64,000 nucleotides of DNA from Williamsia muralis (GTDB taxonomy: Bacteria; Actinomycetota; Actinomycetes; Mycobacteriales; Mycobacteriaceae), in the NCBI RefSeq assembly GCF_002735905.1, contig NZ_PEBD01000012.1:1-64000 (forward strand), in the 5' to 3' direction. Made by a program: the position numbers and the translations under genes. The notes beneath the pieces are model-generated. The model worked only from the letters and a program-made list of their open reading frames with translations. It was not told the DNA's origin and did no database searches. This document shows, in pieces, positions 39,389 through 50,206 of the stretch (position 1 is the stretch's first letter; each line of letters begins with the position of its first letter).

Positions 39389-39844
39389 GCGCCAAGCCTA
39401 GTGGGCGCGCAAGAGTCGGCAAATTTGATTGTAACAATTCAATAACGAATCGAACGGGCTGCTCAGGGCCCGGGTGAGCGCTCGTTCGGGTCATCTGAGC
39501 AGGTGTTTGACGGCAGGGCGCCACGAAGAGCGGAAGCGGCGATGTGACGGTCTGAGAGGTTACTCGTCGGTATACCCACGGGTCACATCGAAACATGAGG
39601 AAAACCTCATTTTCGTGTGCAAACATGGTCATCGTGCGCATCAGGAGACCGCGGCATCGACGCCGTGCGTCCGGGGATGAAAAGGAGTGCGTCGCAGAGT
39701 GATTCGAGAATCGGATCACCGCGACCGCCAACGGGTGGACTCCACACGTCCACGCGCCGCCACAGACATCGAGTGGCCGACGAAGACCTACCGCGGTGTC
39801 ACGCCCGCCGACCGACGAACACCACAGCTACATGAGGGAGCCTC
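39389..39844. promoter_or_regulatory. Intergenic region with the fas promoter
   Basis: A 456-bp gap between the divergent HIT and fas genes with no convincing gene. It is locally AT-rich near 39420-39450 and near 39585-39625. Two inverted repeats are visible: ATTGT-A-ACAAT at 39428-39438, and an extended one at 39589-39615 with arms CGAAA(C)ATGAGG and CCTCATTTTCG around AAAA. GAGGGA precedes the fas GTG by 5 bp. These are candidate operator sites; FasR binds upstream of fas-acpS in M. tuberculosis, but I cannot confirm the motif. Confidence 0.6.
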
Positions 39845-42800
39845 GTGACGATTCACCAGTTCCGCACCGGATCCGAAGAAAACTCAGCGTGGGCCGCACG
39901 CCCCGACGGAATCCTGATCGACCGACTGCGAGAAGGTGAGCCGTACGCGGTCAGCTTCGGGGGACAAGGTGGACCCTGGCTGCCGATACTTGCCGAATTG
40001 GTCATCGACGCAGACCTCGACCGCAGCATTGCCAACATCGTCGATGCCGCCGAGCGGCTCATCGAGCCGGTTGCCGACCGCCTCGCCGCGGTGCGGCCCG
40101 ACGGCTTCCACCCACTCAGCTGGGTGCACGCACACAACGCCGAAGAATCGGTACCTGCCGACAATGCTCTCGCCGCGGCGCCGGTGTCGGTGCCGGGCAT
40201 CCTGCTTGCTCAGTTGGCGGCCATCAGCGCCACTCGCAAGCAGGGGCTCGATCTCGGTGAGCTGACCCCTGTCGCGGCGATCGGACACTCGCAGGGCGTG
40301 CTGGGCACCGAGGCCATCAAGGCCGCAGCCGAGGACGGCGGTCTGGGCGACGGTGCACTACTGGCCGTAGCGCATCTCATCGGCGCGGCGGGTGCATTCA
40401 TCGCCCGCCGGCGAGGTCTCACGTCCGACGCTGCCGGGAGTCCGATGCTGTCGGTCGCGCAGGTCGATCCGGCCCGCATCCAGACACTCGTCGACGACTA
40501 CGCGTTGACGCTGCGCGAATCGGACCGTGAATCGGCGCCCGTGCTCTCGATCGTCAACGGACGACGCTCCGTGGTCCTCTCAGGAGCTCCCCGCCACCTG
40601 TCGGCATTCGTCAGCCAGTGCGAGACGCTCGCCGCCGCAGAAGCCGCCGAACGCAAAAAGAAGACGACCGGCGGCACCGCCTTCGCGCCGGTCTTCGATC
40701 CGCTGTCGGTATCGATCGCCTTCCACCATCCGGCGCTCGAGGCCGCCTGCGATCTCGTCGCCGACTGGGCTGCCGTGTGCGGCATCGACCCCGTGGCCGC
40801 ACGACGACTCGCCGCGGCAGTGTTGGTCGACAAGGTCGACTGGGTCGACGCGCTCGACGACGTCGTCAGTGCCGGCGCCAAGTGGATCCTCGACCTGGGC
40901 CCCGGCGACGTCGCCACCCGGCTGAGCGTTCCCGTGGTCCGCGGGCAGGGCGTCGGCCTGATCTCGGTGAGCCAACGCGGGGGGCAGCGCAACCTGTTCG
41001 CGCCCGGAGGCATCCCCGATGTCCAGCGCCCGTGGAGTACTTACAGCCCCAAGATCGTCCAGCTTCCCAACGGTCGCCACGTGGTCGAGACCGCGTTCAC
41101 CCGTCTCACCGGGCGATCGCCGATGCTCCTCGCCGGAATGACACCGACAACGGTCGACCCCGCGATCGTGGCCGCAGCGGCCAATGCCGGGCACTGGGCC
41201 GAACTGGCCGGTGGCGGACAGGTGACCGAGGGCATCTTCGCCGACAACGTGGCCAAGCTGACCGAACTCCTCGAGCCGGGCCGTCAGGCGCAGTTCAACA
41301 CCCTCTTCCTCGACCCCTACCTGTGGAAGCTGCAGATCGGCGGCAAGCGCCTCGTGCAGAAGGCACGTGCCAATGGCGCGCCCATCGACGGTGTCATCGT
41401 CTCGGCTGGGATCCCGGAGCTCGACGAGGCCGTGGCGCTGGTGTCCGAACTCGCCGACGCTCAGATCCCGTACATCTCGTTCAAGCCCGGCACCATCGGA
41501 CAGATCCGTTCGGTGATCCGCATTGCTGCCGAGGTACCGCACTACCCGGTGATCGTCCAGATCGAGGGGGGCCGCGCAGGAGGCCATCACTCCTGGGAAG
41601 ATCTCGACGACCTCCTCCTGGCCACCTACGCCGAGCTGCGTGCCCGCCCCAACGTGGTCATCTGCGTCGGCGGCGGAATCGGGACAGCCGAACGGGCCAG
41701 CGAATACCTCACCGGAGTCTGGTCAGCAGCCCACGACTACCCGCTCATGCCGCTCGACGGCATCCTGATCGGCACCGCCGCCATGGCCACCAAGGAGGCG
41801 ACCACGTCGCCGGCGGTCAAAGAACTCCTGGTCAACACCCCGGGCTGCGACGAATGGATCGGCGCAGGTTACGCAACAGCCGGAATGGCCTCGGGCCGAA
41901 GCCAGCTCGGCGCCGACATCCACGAGGTCGACAACGCCGCGTCGCGATGTGGTCGACTGCTTGACGAGGTGGCCGGTGATGAAGAAGCTGTGCAGGAGCG
42001 CCGCGACGAGATCATCGAGGCGCTCACCGGAACCGCGAAGCCGTACTTCGGCGATGTGGCACAGATGACCTACCGGCAATGGCTCGAGCGTTATGTCGAG
42101 CTCGCCGTGGGTGAGGCCACCGGGGCGGCGACATGGGTCGACATCACATGGCGTCAGCGCTTCATCGAGATGCTGCAGCGCGCCGAAGCCCGCCTCAACG
42201 ACGCAGACCGCGGTCAGATCCCGACGTTGTTCGGCCACACGTCGGCCACCGACAATGCCGGTGCAGCGATCGATGCACTGGTCGCGGTGTATCCGGCCGC
42301 CGACACGGACGTTCTGCACCCGGCCGACCTGATCTTCTTCCTCGACCTGTGCCGTACGCCCGGCAAGCCGGTCAATTTCGTCCCGGTCATCGACAAGGAC
42401 GTGCGCCGCTGGTGGCGCAGCGACTCCCTGTGGCAGGCCCACGATCCGCGATACGGCGCAGACGAGGTGTGCATCATCCCGGGGCCGGTTGCCGTCGCAG
42501 GCATCACCCGCGTCGACGAACCGGTCGGCGAGTTGCTCGACCGCTTCGAAGCCCAGGTGGTCACCGATCTCCACGGCATCGGCGTAGAGCCCTTCCCTGT
42601 CAGCGCGCGACTTCGTGCGGGTCTGGTCGACGTGGAAGGCGTGCTCGGCACCGTCGTCGAGTCGCTGAGCGTGCAGTGGTCCGGGCGCCTCGTCGCGAAT
42701 CCTGTTGCTTTGCTGGGTGACCGGGACGCGTGGGAGTTCCCGTCCACCGAGCGTGGTGAGCACGAACCGACCGGGTCCGTCCTCGAGCGCACCTCCGACG

Positions 42801-45800
42801 GAGTCGTCCTGACCGTGCCGATCGGCAAGGCCACCGTTGCCATCCCGATGACCGTCGACGAGTCGATCCTCGACGGTGGGTCACCCAAGGTCACCATCGA
42901 AGGCGCCGCAGGAGCGATGCGCCAGATCCTGGCGGTTGCAGCCGGTGGATCCCTCGCGTCGGTGACCGATGGCGCCGCAACGCGCACCGTCACGTGGGAC
43001 CCGGACCTGGTCGCCGACCACGCCGCGGTCACCGCGTACACCCTTCCCGAGCATCTGAGTGCTTCGGTCCCGCAAGGCGTCACCGGGTTCGCCAACCCCG
43101 ACACGCTGGTCGGATTGTGCTGGCCCGCCGTCTTCAGTGTCATCGGATCAGCGACGACCCAGTCCGGCGAGCCTGTGGTCGAAGGCCTGCTCGATCTGGT
43201 CCACCTCGATCATGTTGCGTCCACCGTCGGCGAACTTCCGCGCGTGGCAACAGATTTGACAGTCACCGCAGCGCTGTCGGGTGTCGTCGACACCGACCTC
43301 GGCCGTGTGGTCACCGTGGTGGTCACCATTTCCGACGCCGACCGCCAGATTGCCGAGATGACTGAACGGTTCGCCGTACGCGGACGCACCGGCGACGGTG
43401 AATTGACCGATCCGAGTCGGGCCGGTGGTGCACTGAGCGCCAAGTCAGGCGAGGCGACCCGCAAGAAGATCCGCGAAGTCACCATCGCAACCCCGTCGCG
43501 GATGCACGGATTCGCCCTCGTCTCAGGCGATCACAACCCCATCCACACCGACATGTCGGCAGCGAAGATGGCCGGTCTGGGCAGCCCCATCGCTCACGGC
43601 ATGTGGCTGTCCGCGGCTGCACAGCACGTCGTGACCGCCACCGACGCCAAGAACCCCATCCCGGTGCCTCGCGCACTGCTCGGCTGGACCGCCCGTTTCC
43701 TGGGCATGGTTCGCCCAGGTGACGAAGTCACGATCCGCGTCGACCGCGTCGGTATGGACGCCGGCCGCGACGTCATCGAGGTCAGCGCGAAGGTCGGCGA
43801 CCTGCTCGTGATGAACGCCACCGGCCTCCTCGCGCCTGCCAAGACCGTCTACGCGTTCCCCGGGCAGGGCATCCAGAGCAAGGGCATGGGACTAGACGCA
43901 CGGTCGCGGTCCAAGGCTGCCCGCAAGGTCTGGGACCGGGCGGACAAGCACACCAGGGATGCTCTCGGCTTTTCGATCCTGGCCGTGGTCCGCGACAACC
44001 CGACCACCCTCTCGGCAGGCGGCACCACCTACCACCACCCCGATGGTGTGCTGTTCCTGACGCAGTTCACCCAGGTGGCGATGGCCACACTGGGCGTCGC
44101 GCAGCTCGCCGAACTCAAGGAGTCGGGCGGTTTCGTCGAGAACGCCATCACCTGTGGTCACTCGGTGGGCGAGTACAACGCGCTCGCCGCGTGCGCCGGG
44201 GTGCTGCCGCTCGAGGCAGTTCTCGAGGTCGTGTTCCAGCGTGGCGAGGCCATGCACCACCTGGTCCCGCGAGATGCGAAGGGCCGCAGCGATTACCGCA
44301 TGGCCGCGATCCGGCCGAGTCAGTTCGGACTGGCCGACGCCGATGTCATGGACTGGGTCTCGCAGGTCGGCGAACGCGCCGGTGAGTTCCTGGAGGTCGT
44401 GAACCTCAACCTGCTCGGCTCGCAATACGCGATAGCAGGCACGGTCCGAGGACTCGAGGTGCTCGAGGAGAAGATCGAAGAACTGCGTGCCAAGACGGGC
44501 GGCAAACGCTCGTTCATCCTGGTTCCCGGGATCGACGTCCCGTTCCACTCCACCGTGTTGCGTGCGGGTGTGCCCGACTTCCGGCATCGTCTGCAGGACC
44601 TGCTTCCCGAGCACATCGACCCCAACATCCTCGTGGGCCGCTACGTACCGAACCTGGTCCCGCGCATGTTCAACCTGGGCCGCGACTTCGTCCAAGAGAT
44701 CGCCGACCTGGTGCCGTCCGAGCCGCTCGATGATGTGCTGGCCGACTGGGATACGTGGAGTGCCAAGCCCGGTGAGCTGACCCGCGTGCTGCTGATCGAG
44801 CTGCTCGCGTGGCAGTTCGCCAGCCCGGTGCGCTGGATCGAAACACAGGATCTGCTGTTCACCCCGGTCGAGCGTGGCGGAGCCGGAGTGGAGCGGTTCG
44901 TCGAGGTCGGCGTGAAGTCGGCTCCGACACTCAGTGGCCTCGCCGGCAACACCCTCAAGCTGGACGACTACCTTCAGTCCGCCGTTCAGGTGCTCAACAT
45001 CGAGCGCGACTCCGACGTCATCCTGGCGAAGGACAGCGCACCGGATGTCGAGGAAGACGACGCACCTGCGGTCGAGGCATCAGCTGCCGCAGCGGCGCCT
45101 GCCGCCGAAACAGCGGTCGCGGCACCGGTTCCCGTTGCAGCGCCCGCGGATTCGGGTCCCCGTCCCGAGGACATCTCGTTCGGCCCGTCCGACGCGGTCG
45201 ACGCTGTCATCGCGCTGTGGACGAAGATCCGCATCGATCAGATCGGCGCTGCGGACACCATCGAGGCTCTGTGTGACGGTGTGTCATCCCGGCGCAACCA
45301 GTTGCTTCTCGACATCGGCGGCGAACTGGGCCTCGGCGCCATCGACGGCGCCGCAGAGGCCGAGATGCCCGCGCTCGCTTCGACGGTGAACGCACTGGCC
45401 CGCGGCTACAAGCCGCTCGGTTCGGTGCTCACCGATGCGGTCGGTGACCAGATCCGCAAGGTGTTCGGACCGGTTGGCAAGCGTGCGTCGTACATCGAAG
45501 ACCGCGTCACCTCGGTGTGGCAACTCGGCCCCGGCTGGGCGCTGCACACCAGCGTCGCGGTCGCTCTCGGTAGCCGCGACGGCGTCAGCGTCCGCGGTGG
45601 CGACTTGGGCGACCTGGTCTCGGAGGCGCCTTCGAACGCCGACGGTATCGACGCCCTGATCGATGCTGCGGTCGCGAAAGTCGGCTCCAACAAGGGCATC
45701 TCGGTGAGCAAGCCTGCCGTCGGCGGGGGCGGCGGAGGCGGAATGGTCGACGCTGCAGCTCTCGGAGAGCTCACCGAGCAGTTCACCGGGCGCACCGGCG

Positions 45801-48800
45801 CTCTGGCCTCGGCCGCGCAGACCATCCTGCAGAAGCTCGGCCTGGCGGACGAGCCCGAGCTCGCTGCACCTGCCGAGGACAACACCGCGGTGCTCGAACG
45901 TGTCAGCGCCGAACTGGGTTCGGATTGGCTGCGTGTGGTGGCCCCGGCATTCGACGAGCGCCGCGCGGTGCTCATCGACGACCGATGGGCCAGTGCTCGC
46001 GAGGACCTGGCACGGCTGTGGCTCGAGGACGAGCACGTCATCGACAACGAGTTCTACGACATCAGCGGCAAGTTTGTCGGCGCGGGCGAGACCGTCTGCC
46101 ATCAGGCCACCTGGTGGCAGGGCAAGGCGCTCGCGAACGGACACCAGGTGCACGCCCGGGTCTACGCGCAGATCGCCCACGCGGCCGAAGATCCGCAGCC
46201 CGAGACCTACGCCGACGACATCGCCGTGGTGACCGGAGCCAGCAAGGGTTCGATCGCTGCCGCAGTGGTCGAGCAACTGCTCGCCGGCGGGGCCACCGTG
46301 GTCGCGACGACCTCGCGTCTCGACGACAATCGGCTGGCGTTCTTCAAGTCGCTCTACCGTCGCAGTGCCCGCGGAGACGCGGCGCTCTGGGTTGTCCCGG
46401 CGAACCTGTCGTCGTACACCGACGTCGACGAGCTGGTCCAGTGGATCGGTAGCGAGCAGACCGAGAACCTCGGCGGCAAGACCGGAGTGCTCAAGCCGGC
46501 GCTCAAGCCGACCCTGCTGTTCCCGTTCGCCGCACCGCGGGTCGCCGGTGACCTCACCGACGCGGGCGGCCGCGCCGAACTGGAGATGAAGGTGTTGCTC
46601 TGGTCGGTGGAGCGGCTGATCGCCGGTCTCGGCGACATCGCGGCCGACCATCATCTGGCGGCTCGGCTGCATGTGGTGCTGCCCGGCTCGCCGAACCGCG
46701 GGATGTTCGGTGGCGACGGCGCTTATGGCGAGTCCAAGGCCGCGCTCGACGCACTGGTGAAGCGCTGGGCCGCGGAGGATTCGTGGAACTCCAAGGTCAC
46801 CTTGGCGCACGCGCTGATCGGATGGGTCACGGGCACCGGGCTGATGGGCCACAACGATGGACTCGTCGAGGCTGTCGAGGCCGCAGGTGTGAAGACCTGG
46901 TCGACCTACGAGATGGCCACCGAGCTGCTCACGGCGGTGACGCCCGAGAGTCGGGTCCAGGCCAGGACCGAACCGTTGCAACTCGACCTGACCGGTGGAC
47001 TCGCCGACGCAACGCTCGACATGAAGGCGCTGGCACAGGCCCAGGCTGACGCGCTGGCAGCAGCTGACGACGAGGACGAGTCGGACGAGCCGACACTGGC
47101 CGCCCTGCCTGCCCCGGCGCGGGCGCCCGAGTCCACCACCCCTGCGTGGGGCAACATCGACGCGCGTCCGGAGGACCTGGTCGTGATCGTCGGTGCCGGT
47201 GAACTCGGGCCGTACGGCAGCGCACGGACCCGGTTCGAGATGGAGGTCGAAGACGAACTGTCGGCGGCCGGCGTTCTCGAATTGGCTTGGAGCACAGGCC
47301 TGATCACGTGGGAGGCCACACCGAAGCCCGGTTGGTACGACGCCGAGTCCGGCGACCCGGTGGCCGAGTCGGAAATCGCCGATCGCTACCACGACGCCGT
47401 GGTCGAACGCTGCGGCATCCGCCGGTACGCCGACGACGGCGACATGATCGACAACTCGTCACCGTTGCTGACCTCGGTGTACCTCGACAACGATCTGACC
47501 TTCTCGGTGGCGTCGGAGGGGGAGGCACGCTCATTCCTCTCGGCCGCGCCGGACAAGACCAAGATCAAGGTCGACCCGGACAGTGGCGAATGGCAGGTGA
47601 CACGTCAGGCGGGTACCGAGATCCGCGTACCGCGTCGATTCAAGCTCACCCGCACCGTGGGTGGCCAGATCCCGACCGGGTTCGATCCCACCCGCTGGGG
47701 TGTGTCGGCCGACATGGCCGAGTCGATCGATCGAGTTGCGCTGTGGAACCTGATCGCCACCGTCGACGCCTTCCTCGCTTCCGGATTCGAGCCGTCGGAA
47801 TTGATGCGGTGGGTGCATCCCGGCCTGGTCGCCAACACTCAGGGCACCGGCATGGGCGGCATGACGTCGATGCGGTCGCTGTACCTCGACACCTTCACCG
47901 GTGAGGCCAAGGCGAACGACATCCTGCAGGAGGCACTGCCGAATGTTGTTGCAGCGCACGTGGTCCAGTCGTACATCGGTAGCTATGGCGCGATGATCCA
48001 CCCGGTGGCGGCCTGCGCCACCGCGGCGGTGTCGGTCGAAGAAGGCGTCGACAAGATCAAGTTGGGCAAGGCGTTGTTCGCGGTCGCCGGTGGGTTCGAC
48101 GACCTCGGTATCGAGGGCATCGTCGGGTTCGGCGACATGTCGGCCACCGCCGAGACGGCCACGATGGAAGCCAAGGGCATCGATGCCCGCAGGTTCTCCC
48201 GCGCCAACGACCGTCGTCGCGGCGGATTCGTCGAGTCGCAGGGCGGTGGAACGATTCTGCTGGCCCGCGGTGACGTGGCCGCCGAGATGGGCCTGCCGGT
48301 TCTCGGTGTGGTCGGATGGGCACAGAGCTTCGGCGATGGCGTGCACACCTCGATTCCGGCCCCTGGCATCGGCGCCCTGGGTGCCGCTCGCGGACACCAG
48401 GATTCGGGAATCGCGCGGTCGCTGCGTCAGCTCGGTGTCAGTCCTGACGACGTGGCTCTGGTGTCCAAGCACGACACGTCCACCAAGGCCAACGACCCCA
48501 ACGAGGCGAACCTTCACGAGAGGCTCGCCGAGGCGATCGGTCGTAGCGACGGTGCGCCGTTGTTCGTGGTGTCGCAGAAGTCGCTGACGGGTCACTCCAA
48601 GGGCGGCGCGGCAGCCTTCCAGCTGATCGGTCTCTGCCAGGTGTTGCGCGACGGCGTCATCCCTCCCAACCGCAGTCTCGACTGCGTCGACGAGGTGATG
48701 GCCGAGCACAAGCATCTGGTGTGGCCGACCGAACCGTTGCGATTCGGCGAGAGGTTCGCCCTCAAGGCCGGCCTCCTGACGAGCCTGGGCTTCGGGCACG

Positions 48801-49066
48801 TGTCCGGCCTCATCGCCGTGGTGCACCCGGAAGCCTTTGTGGCCTCGCTTGATCCGGCTGAGCGTGAGCGCTACCGCGCCGCGGCAACCGAACGTGCGCG
48901 GCTGGGCCAGCAGCGTCTGCTCGAGGCCATGTGCGGCGGCAAGCCCGCCTACCAGCGGCCCCCGAACCGCCGGTTCGACGACAGCTCCTACGAGGGCGAT
49001 CAGGAAGCGGCAATGCTGCTCGACACGCAGGCTCGTCTGTCGGCGAACGGAACCTACGGCGGATGA
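39845..49066 (+). CDS. fas: Type I fatty acid synthase (FAS-I)
   Basis: A 3073-residue single-chain synthase making acyl-CoAs of C16-C26, the precursors of membrane lipids and of the mycolate alpha-branch. Domain order is the bacterial FAS-I order: acetyltransferase (GHSQG, Ser149), enoyl reductase (around residue 430), dehydratase (HxxP-type hot-dog region near 1225), malonyl/palmitoyltransferase (GHSVG, Ser1440), acyl carrier domain (VSSRRNQ, phosphopantetheine on Ser1814 or Ser1815), ketoreductase (VTGASKGS, about 2130), and ketosynthase (nucleophile Cys2724 in VAACATAA; KHDTSTKAND and GHSKGG histidines). M. tuberculosis Fas is 3069 residues. GTG start. Overlaps acpS by 4 bp. Confidence 0.97.
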   Translation: MTIHQFRTGSEENSAWAARPDGILIDRLREGEPYAVSFGGQGGPWLPILAELVIDADLDRSIANIVDAAERLIEPVADRLAAVRPDGFHPLSWVHAHNAEESVPADNALAAAPVSVPGILLAQLAAISATRKQGLDLGELTPVAAIGHSQGVLGTEAIKAAAEDGGLGDGALLAVAHLIGAAGAFIARRRGLTSDAAGSPMLSVAQVDPARIQTLVDDYALTLRESDRESAPVLSIVNGRRSVVLSGAPRHLSAFVSQCETLAAAEAAERKKKTTGGTAFAPVFDPLSVSIAFHHPALEAACDLVADWAAVCGIDPVAARRLAAAVLVDKVDWVDALDDVVSAGAKWILDLGPGDVATRLSVPVVRGQGVGLISVSQRGGQRNLFAPGGIPDVQRPWSTYSPKIVQLPNGRHVVETAFTRLTGRSPMLLAGMTPTTVDPAIVAAAANAGHWAELAGGGQVTEGIFADNVAKLTELLEPGRQAQFNTLFLDPYLWKLQIGGKRLVQKARANGAPIDGVIVSAGIPELDEAVALVSELADAQIPYISFKPGTIGQIRSVIRIAAEVPHYPVIVQIEGGRAGGHHSWEDLDDLLLATYAELRARPNVVICVGGGIGTAERASEYLTGVWSAAHDYPLMPLDGILIGTAAMATKEATTSPAVKELLVNTPGCDEWIGAGYATAGMASGRSQLGADIHEVDNAASRCGRLLDEVAGDEEAVQERRDEIIEALTGTAKPYFGDVAQMTYRQWLERYVELAVGEATGAATWVDITWRQRFIEMLQRAEARLNDADRGQIPTLFGHTSATDNAGAAIDALVAVYPAADTDVLHPADLIFFLDLCRTPGKPVNFVPVIDKDVRRWWRSDSLWQAHDPRYGADEVCIIPGPVAVAGITRVDEPVGELLDRFEAQVVTDLHGIGVEPFPVSARLRAGLVDVEGVLGTVVESLSVQWSGRLVANPVALLGDRDAWEFPSTERGEHEPTGSVLERTSDGVVLTVPIGKATVAIPMTVDESILDGGSPKVTIEGAAGAMRQILAVAAGGSLASVTDGAATRTVTWDPDLVADHAAVTAYTLPEHLSASVPQGVTGFANPDTLVGLCWPAVFSVIGSATTQSGEPVVEGLLDLVHLDHVASTVGELPRVATDLTVTAALSGVVDTDLGRVVTVVVTISDADRQIAEMTERFAVRGRTGDGELTDPSRAGGALSAKSGEATRKKIREVTIATPSRMHGFALVSGDHNPIHTDMSAAKMAGLGSPIAHGMWLSAAAQHVVTATDAKNPIPVPRALLGWTARFLGMVRPGDEVTIRVDRVGMDAGRDVIEVSAKVGDLLVMNATGLLAPAKTVYAFPGQGIQSKGMGLDARSRSKAARKVWDRADKHTRDALGFSILAVVRDNPTTLSAGGTTYHHPDGVLFLTQFTQVAMATLGVAQLAELKESGGFVENAITCGHSVGEYNALAACAGVLPLEAVLEVVFQRGEAMHHLVPRDAKGRSDYRMAAIRPSQFGLADADVMDWVSQVGERAGEFLEVVNLNLLGSQYAIAGTVRGLEVLEEKIEELRAKTGGKRSFILVPGIDVPFHSTVLRAGVPDFRHRLQDLLPEHIDPNILVGRYVPNLVPRMFNLGRDFVQEIADLVPSEPLDDVLADWDTWSAKPGELTRVLLIELLAWQFASPVRWIETQDLLFTPVERGGAGVERFVEVGVKSAPTLSGLAGNTLKLDDYLQSAVQVLNIERDSDVILAKDSAPDVEEDDAPAVEASAAAAAPAAETAVAAPVPVAAPADSGPRPEDISFGPSDAVDAVIALWTKIRIDQIGAADTIEALCDGVSSRRNQLLLDIGGELGLGAIDGAAEAEMPALASTVNALARGYKPLGSVLTDAVGDQIRKVFGPVGKRASYIEDRVTSVWQLGPGWALHTSVAVALGSRDGVSVRGGDLGDLVSEAPSNADGIDALIDAAVAKVGSNKGISVSKPAVGGGGGGGMVDAAALGELTEQFTGRTGALASAAQTILQKLGLADEPELAAPAEDNTAVLERVSAELGSDWLRVVAPAFDERRAVLIDDRWASAREDLARLWLEDEHVIDNEFYDISGKFVGAGETVCHQATWWQGKALANGHQVHARVYAQIAHAAEDPQPETYADDIAVVTGASKGSIAAAVVEQLLAGGATVVATTSRLDDNRLAFFKSLYRRSARGDAALWVVPANLSSYTDVDELVQWIGSEQTENLGGKTGVLKPALKPTLLFPFAAPRVAGDLTDAGGRAELEMKVLLWSVERLIAGLGDIAADHHLAARLHVVLPGSPNRGMFGGDGAYGESKAALDALVKRWAAEDSWNSKVTLAHALIGWVTGTGLMGHNDGLVEAVEAAGVKTWSTYEMATELLTAVTPESRVQARTEPLQLDLTGGLADATLDMKALAQAQADALAAADDEDESDEPTLAALPAPARAPESTTPAWGNIDARPEDLVVIVGAGELGPYGSARTRFEMEVEDELSAAGVLELAWSTGLITWEATPKPGWYDAESGDPVAESEIADRYHDAVVERCGIRRYADDGDMIDNSSPLLTSVYLDNDLTFSVASEGEARSFLSAAPDKTKIKVDPDSGEWQVTRQAGTEIRVPRRFKLTRTVGGQIPTGFDPTRWGVSADMAESIDRVALWNLIATVDAFLASGFEPSELMRWVHPGLVANTQGTGMGGMTSMRSLYLDTFTGEAKANDILQEALPNVVAAHVVQSYIGSYGAMIHPVAACATAAVSVEEGVDKIKLGKALFAVAGGFDDLGIEGIVGFGDMSATAETATMEAKGIDARRFSRANDRRRGGFVESQGGGTILLARGDVAAEMGLPVLGVVGWAQSFGDGVHTSIPAPGIGALGAARGHQDSGIARSLRQLGVSPDDVALVSKHDTSTKANDPNEANLHERLAEAIGRSDGAPLFVVSQKSLTGHSKGGAAAFQLIGLCQVLRDGVIPPNRSLDCVDEVMAEHKHLVWPTEPLRFGERFALKAGLLTSLGFGHVSGLIAVVHPEAFVASLDPAERERYRAAATERARLGQQRLLEAMCGGKPAYQRPPNRRFDDSSYEGDQEAAMLLDTQARLSANGTYGG

Positions 49067-49473
49067 CGGTCATCGGAGTGGGGATCGACCTCGTGTCGAT
49101 CCCCGGCTTCGCCGAGCAGTTGAAACAGCCCGGCACCACATTCGCAGATCGGTTCACGGTGGGGGAGCGGCGTGATGCCGCCTCTGGTACCGGGGACGAG
49201 GCGAGGCATCTCGCGGCCCGGTGGGCGGCGAAGGAAGCGGTGATCAAGGCATGGTCGGTGAGTCGTTTCGCGCGCTCGCCCCTGCTCCCGCTGATTCGGC
49301 ATGGCGACATCGAGGTCGTCACCGATGCCTGGGGCCGGCCGGCCATTCGACTGGGCGGTGAGATCGGTACGCACCTGGCAGGAACGGTGGTGCACATCTC
49401 GCTGACCCATGACGGCGACATGGCGGGTGCGGTCGCGGTGATCGAAGAGGCTCCGCAGTCGCCGACTCAGTAG
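49063..49473 (+). CDS. acpS: Holo-acyl carrier protein synthase AcpS
   Basis: Transfers phosphopantetheine from CoA to the carrier domain of FAS-I. A 136-residue protein with GVGIDLVSI and the catalytic WAAKEAVIKA motif. Its ATG overlaps the fas stop (ATGA), so the synthase and its activator are translationally coupled, as in M. tuberculosis Rv2524c-Rv2523c. Confidence 0.95.
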   Translation: MTVIGVGIDLVSIPGFAEQLKQPGTTFADRFTVGERRDAASGTGDEARHLAARWAAKEAVIKAWSVSRFARSPLLPLIRHGDIEVVTDAWGRPAIRLGGEIGTHLAGTVVHISLTHDGDMAGAVAVIEEAPQSPTQ

Positions 49474-49489
49474 TTCCTGCGCCTGTGGA

Positions 49490-50188
49490 TCACTGTGCGT
49501 TGCGGTTGTTCTCGGGATCTTCCAGGAGCATGTAGCGTCCCAGCATGCGCTTGAGTTCGGTGACCGTCGCGGAGTGGTTCTGACCTTCTTGCACCGAGAA
49601 GCTGAGCAGCGAGTACGCCGTGTGCACCAGGAGTTCGGACATCAGCGCCCGGCGCCTGCGGTCGGGGGTCAGTGGGGCGATGATCCGTGCGACCAATTCT
49701 GCCAGCGCACGCTCGTGCACGGTGGCAGTGGCACGAGTGGCGGGCGTCGACTGCACAGCGAGCCACACCGCGCGTCGGGACGGATCGTCGTGCCACAGCT
49801 GCGCCAGGTGATCGATGAACTTCTCCAGTAGGCGAGGCCAGTCCAGAGACGGAACCTCCGCGGCGAATCTGGCCAGTTCGCTCTGTACCCCGGCAGCGTC
49901 TTCGCGATCGAGTTCGCAGACCACGACGTACTTGTTCGCGAAGTACTGGTAGAGCGTCCCGATCGGGACGTCGGCGCGCTGGGCGATGTGCTCACACGTC
50001 AGCGACTCGAAGCCGACCTCGATCAGCAGGTCGCGCGCAGCGGCAAGCATCGCATCGAACCGCAGTTGGCTGCGTTGCTGTGTCGGCCGTTTGCGCGGAA
50101 CGAGTGGTTCGGAACTGAGCAACCGAGAGACACCGGTCTTGAGGGCGCCCGAATCCCCGGTGCCGGTACCGGACTGCCGCTGGGCCAT
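49490..50188 (-). CDS. TetR-family transcriptional regulator
   Basis: A 232-residue repressor. After a 30-residue disordered head, residues about 35-85 are the TetR helix-turn-helix (RSQLRFDAMLAAARDLLIEVGFESLT...IGTLYQYF). The C-terminal ligand domain is all-helical and unassigned. It is not similar to FasR (Rv3208), despite lying next to acpS. The gene follows bcp by 18 bp on the same strand and is convergent with acpS (16 bp), so co-regulation with bcp is the simplest reading. GTG at 50194 is an alternative start. Confidence 0.88.
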   Translation of the reverse strand: MAQRQSGTGTGDSGALKTGVSRLLSSEPLVPRKRPTQQRSQLRFDAMLAAARDLLIEVGFESLTCEHIAQRADVPIGTLYQYFANKYVVVCELDREDAAGVQSELARFAAEVPSLDWPRLLEKFIDHLAQLWHDDPSRRAVWLAVQSTPATRATATVHERALAELVARIIAPLTPDRRRRALMSELLVHTAYSLLSFSVQEGQNHSATVTELKRMLGRYMLLEDPENNRNAQ

Positions 50189-50206
50189 GGCCACAGGTCG
50201 CTTCGG

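Noticed and set aside
49490-50188. The TetR gene beside acpS as FasR
   Set aside because: Its helix-turn-helix region does not resemble FasR, which is at a different locus in M. tuberculosis; it groups with bcp instead.
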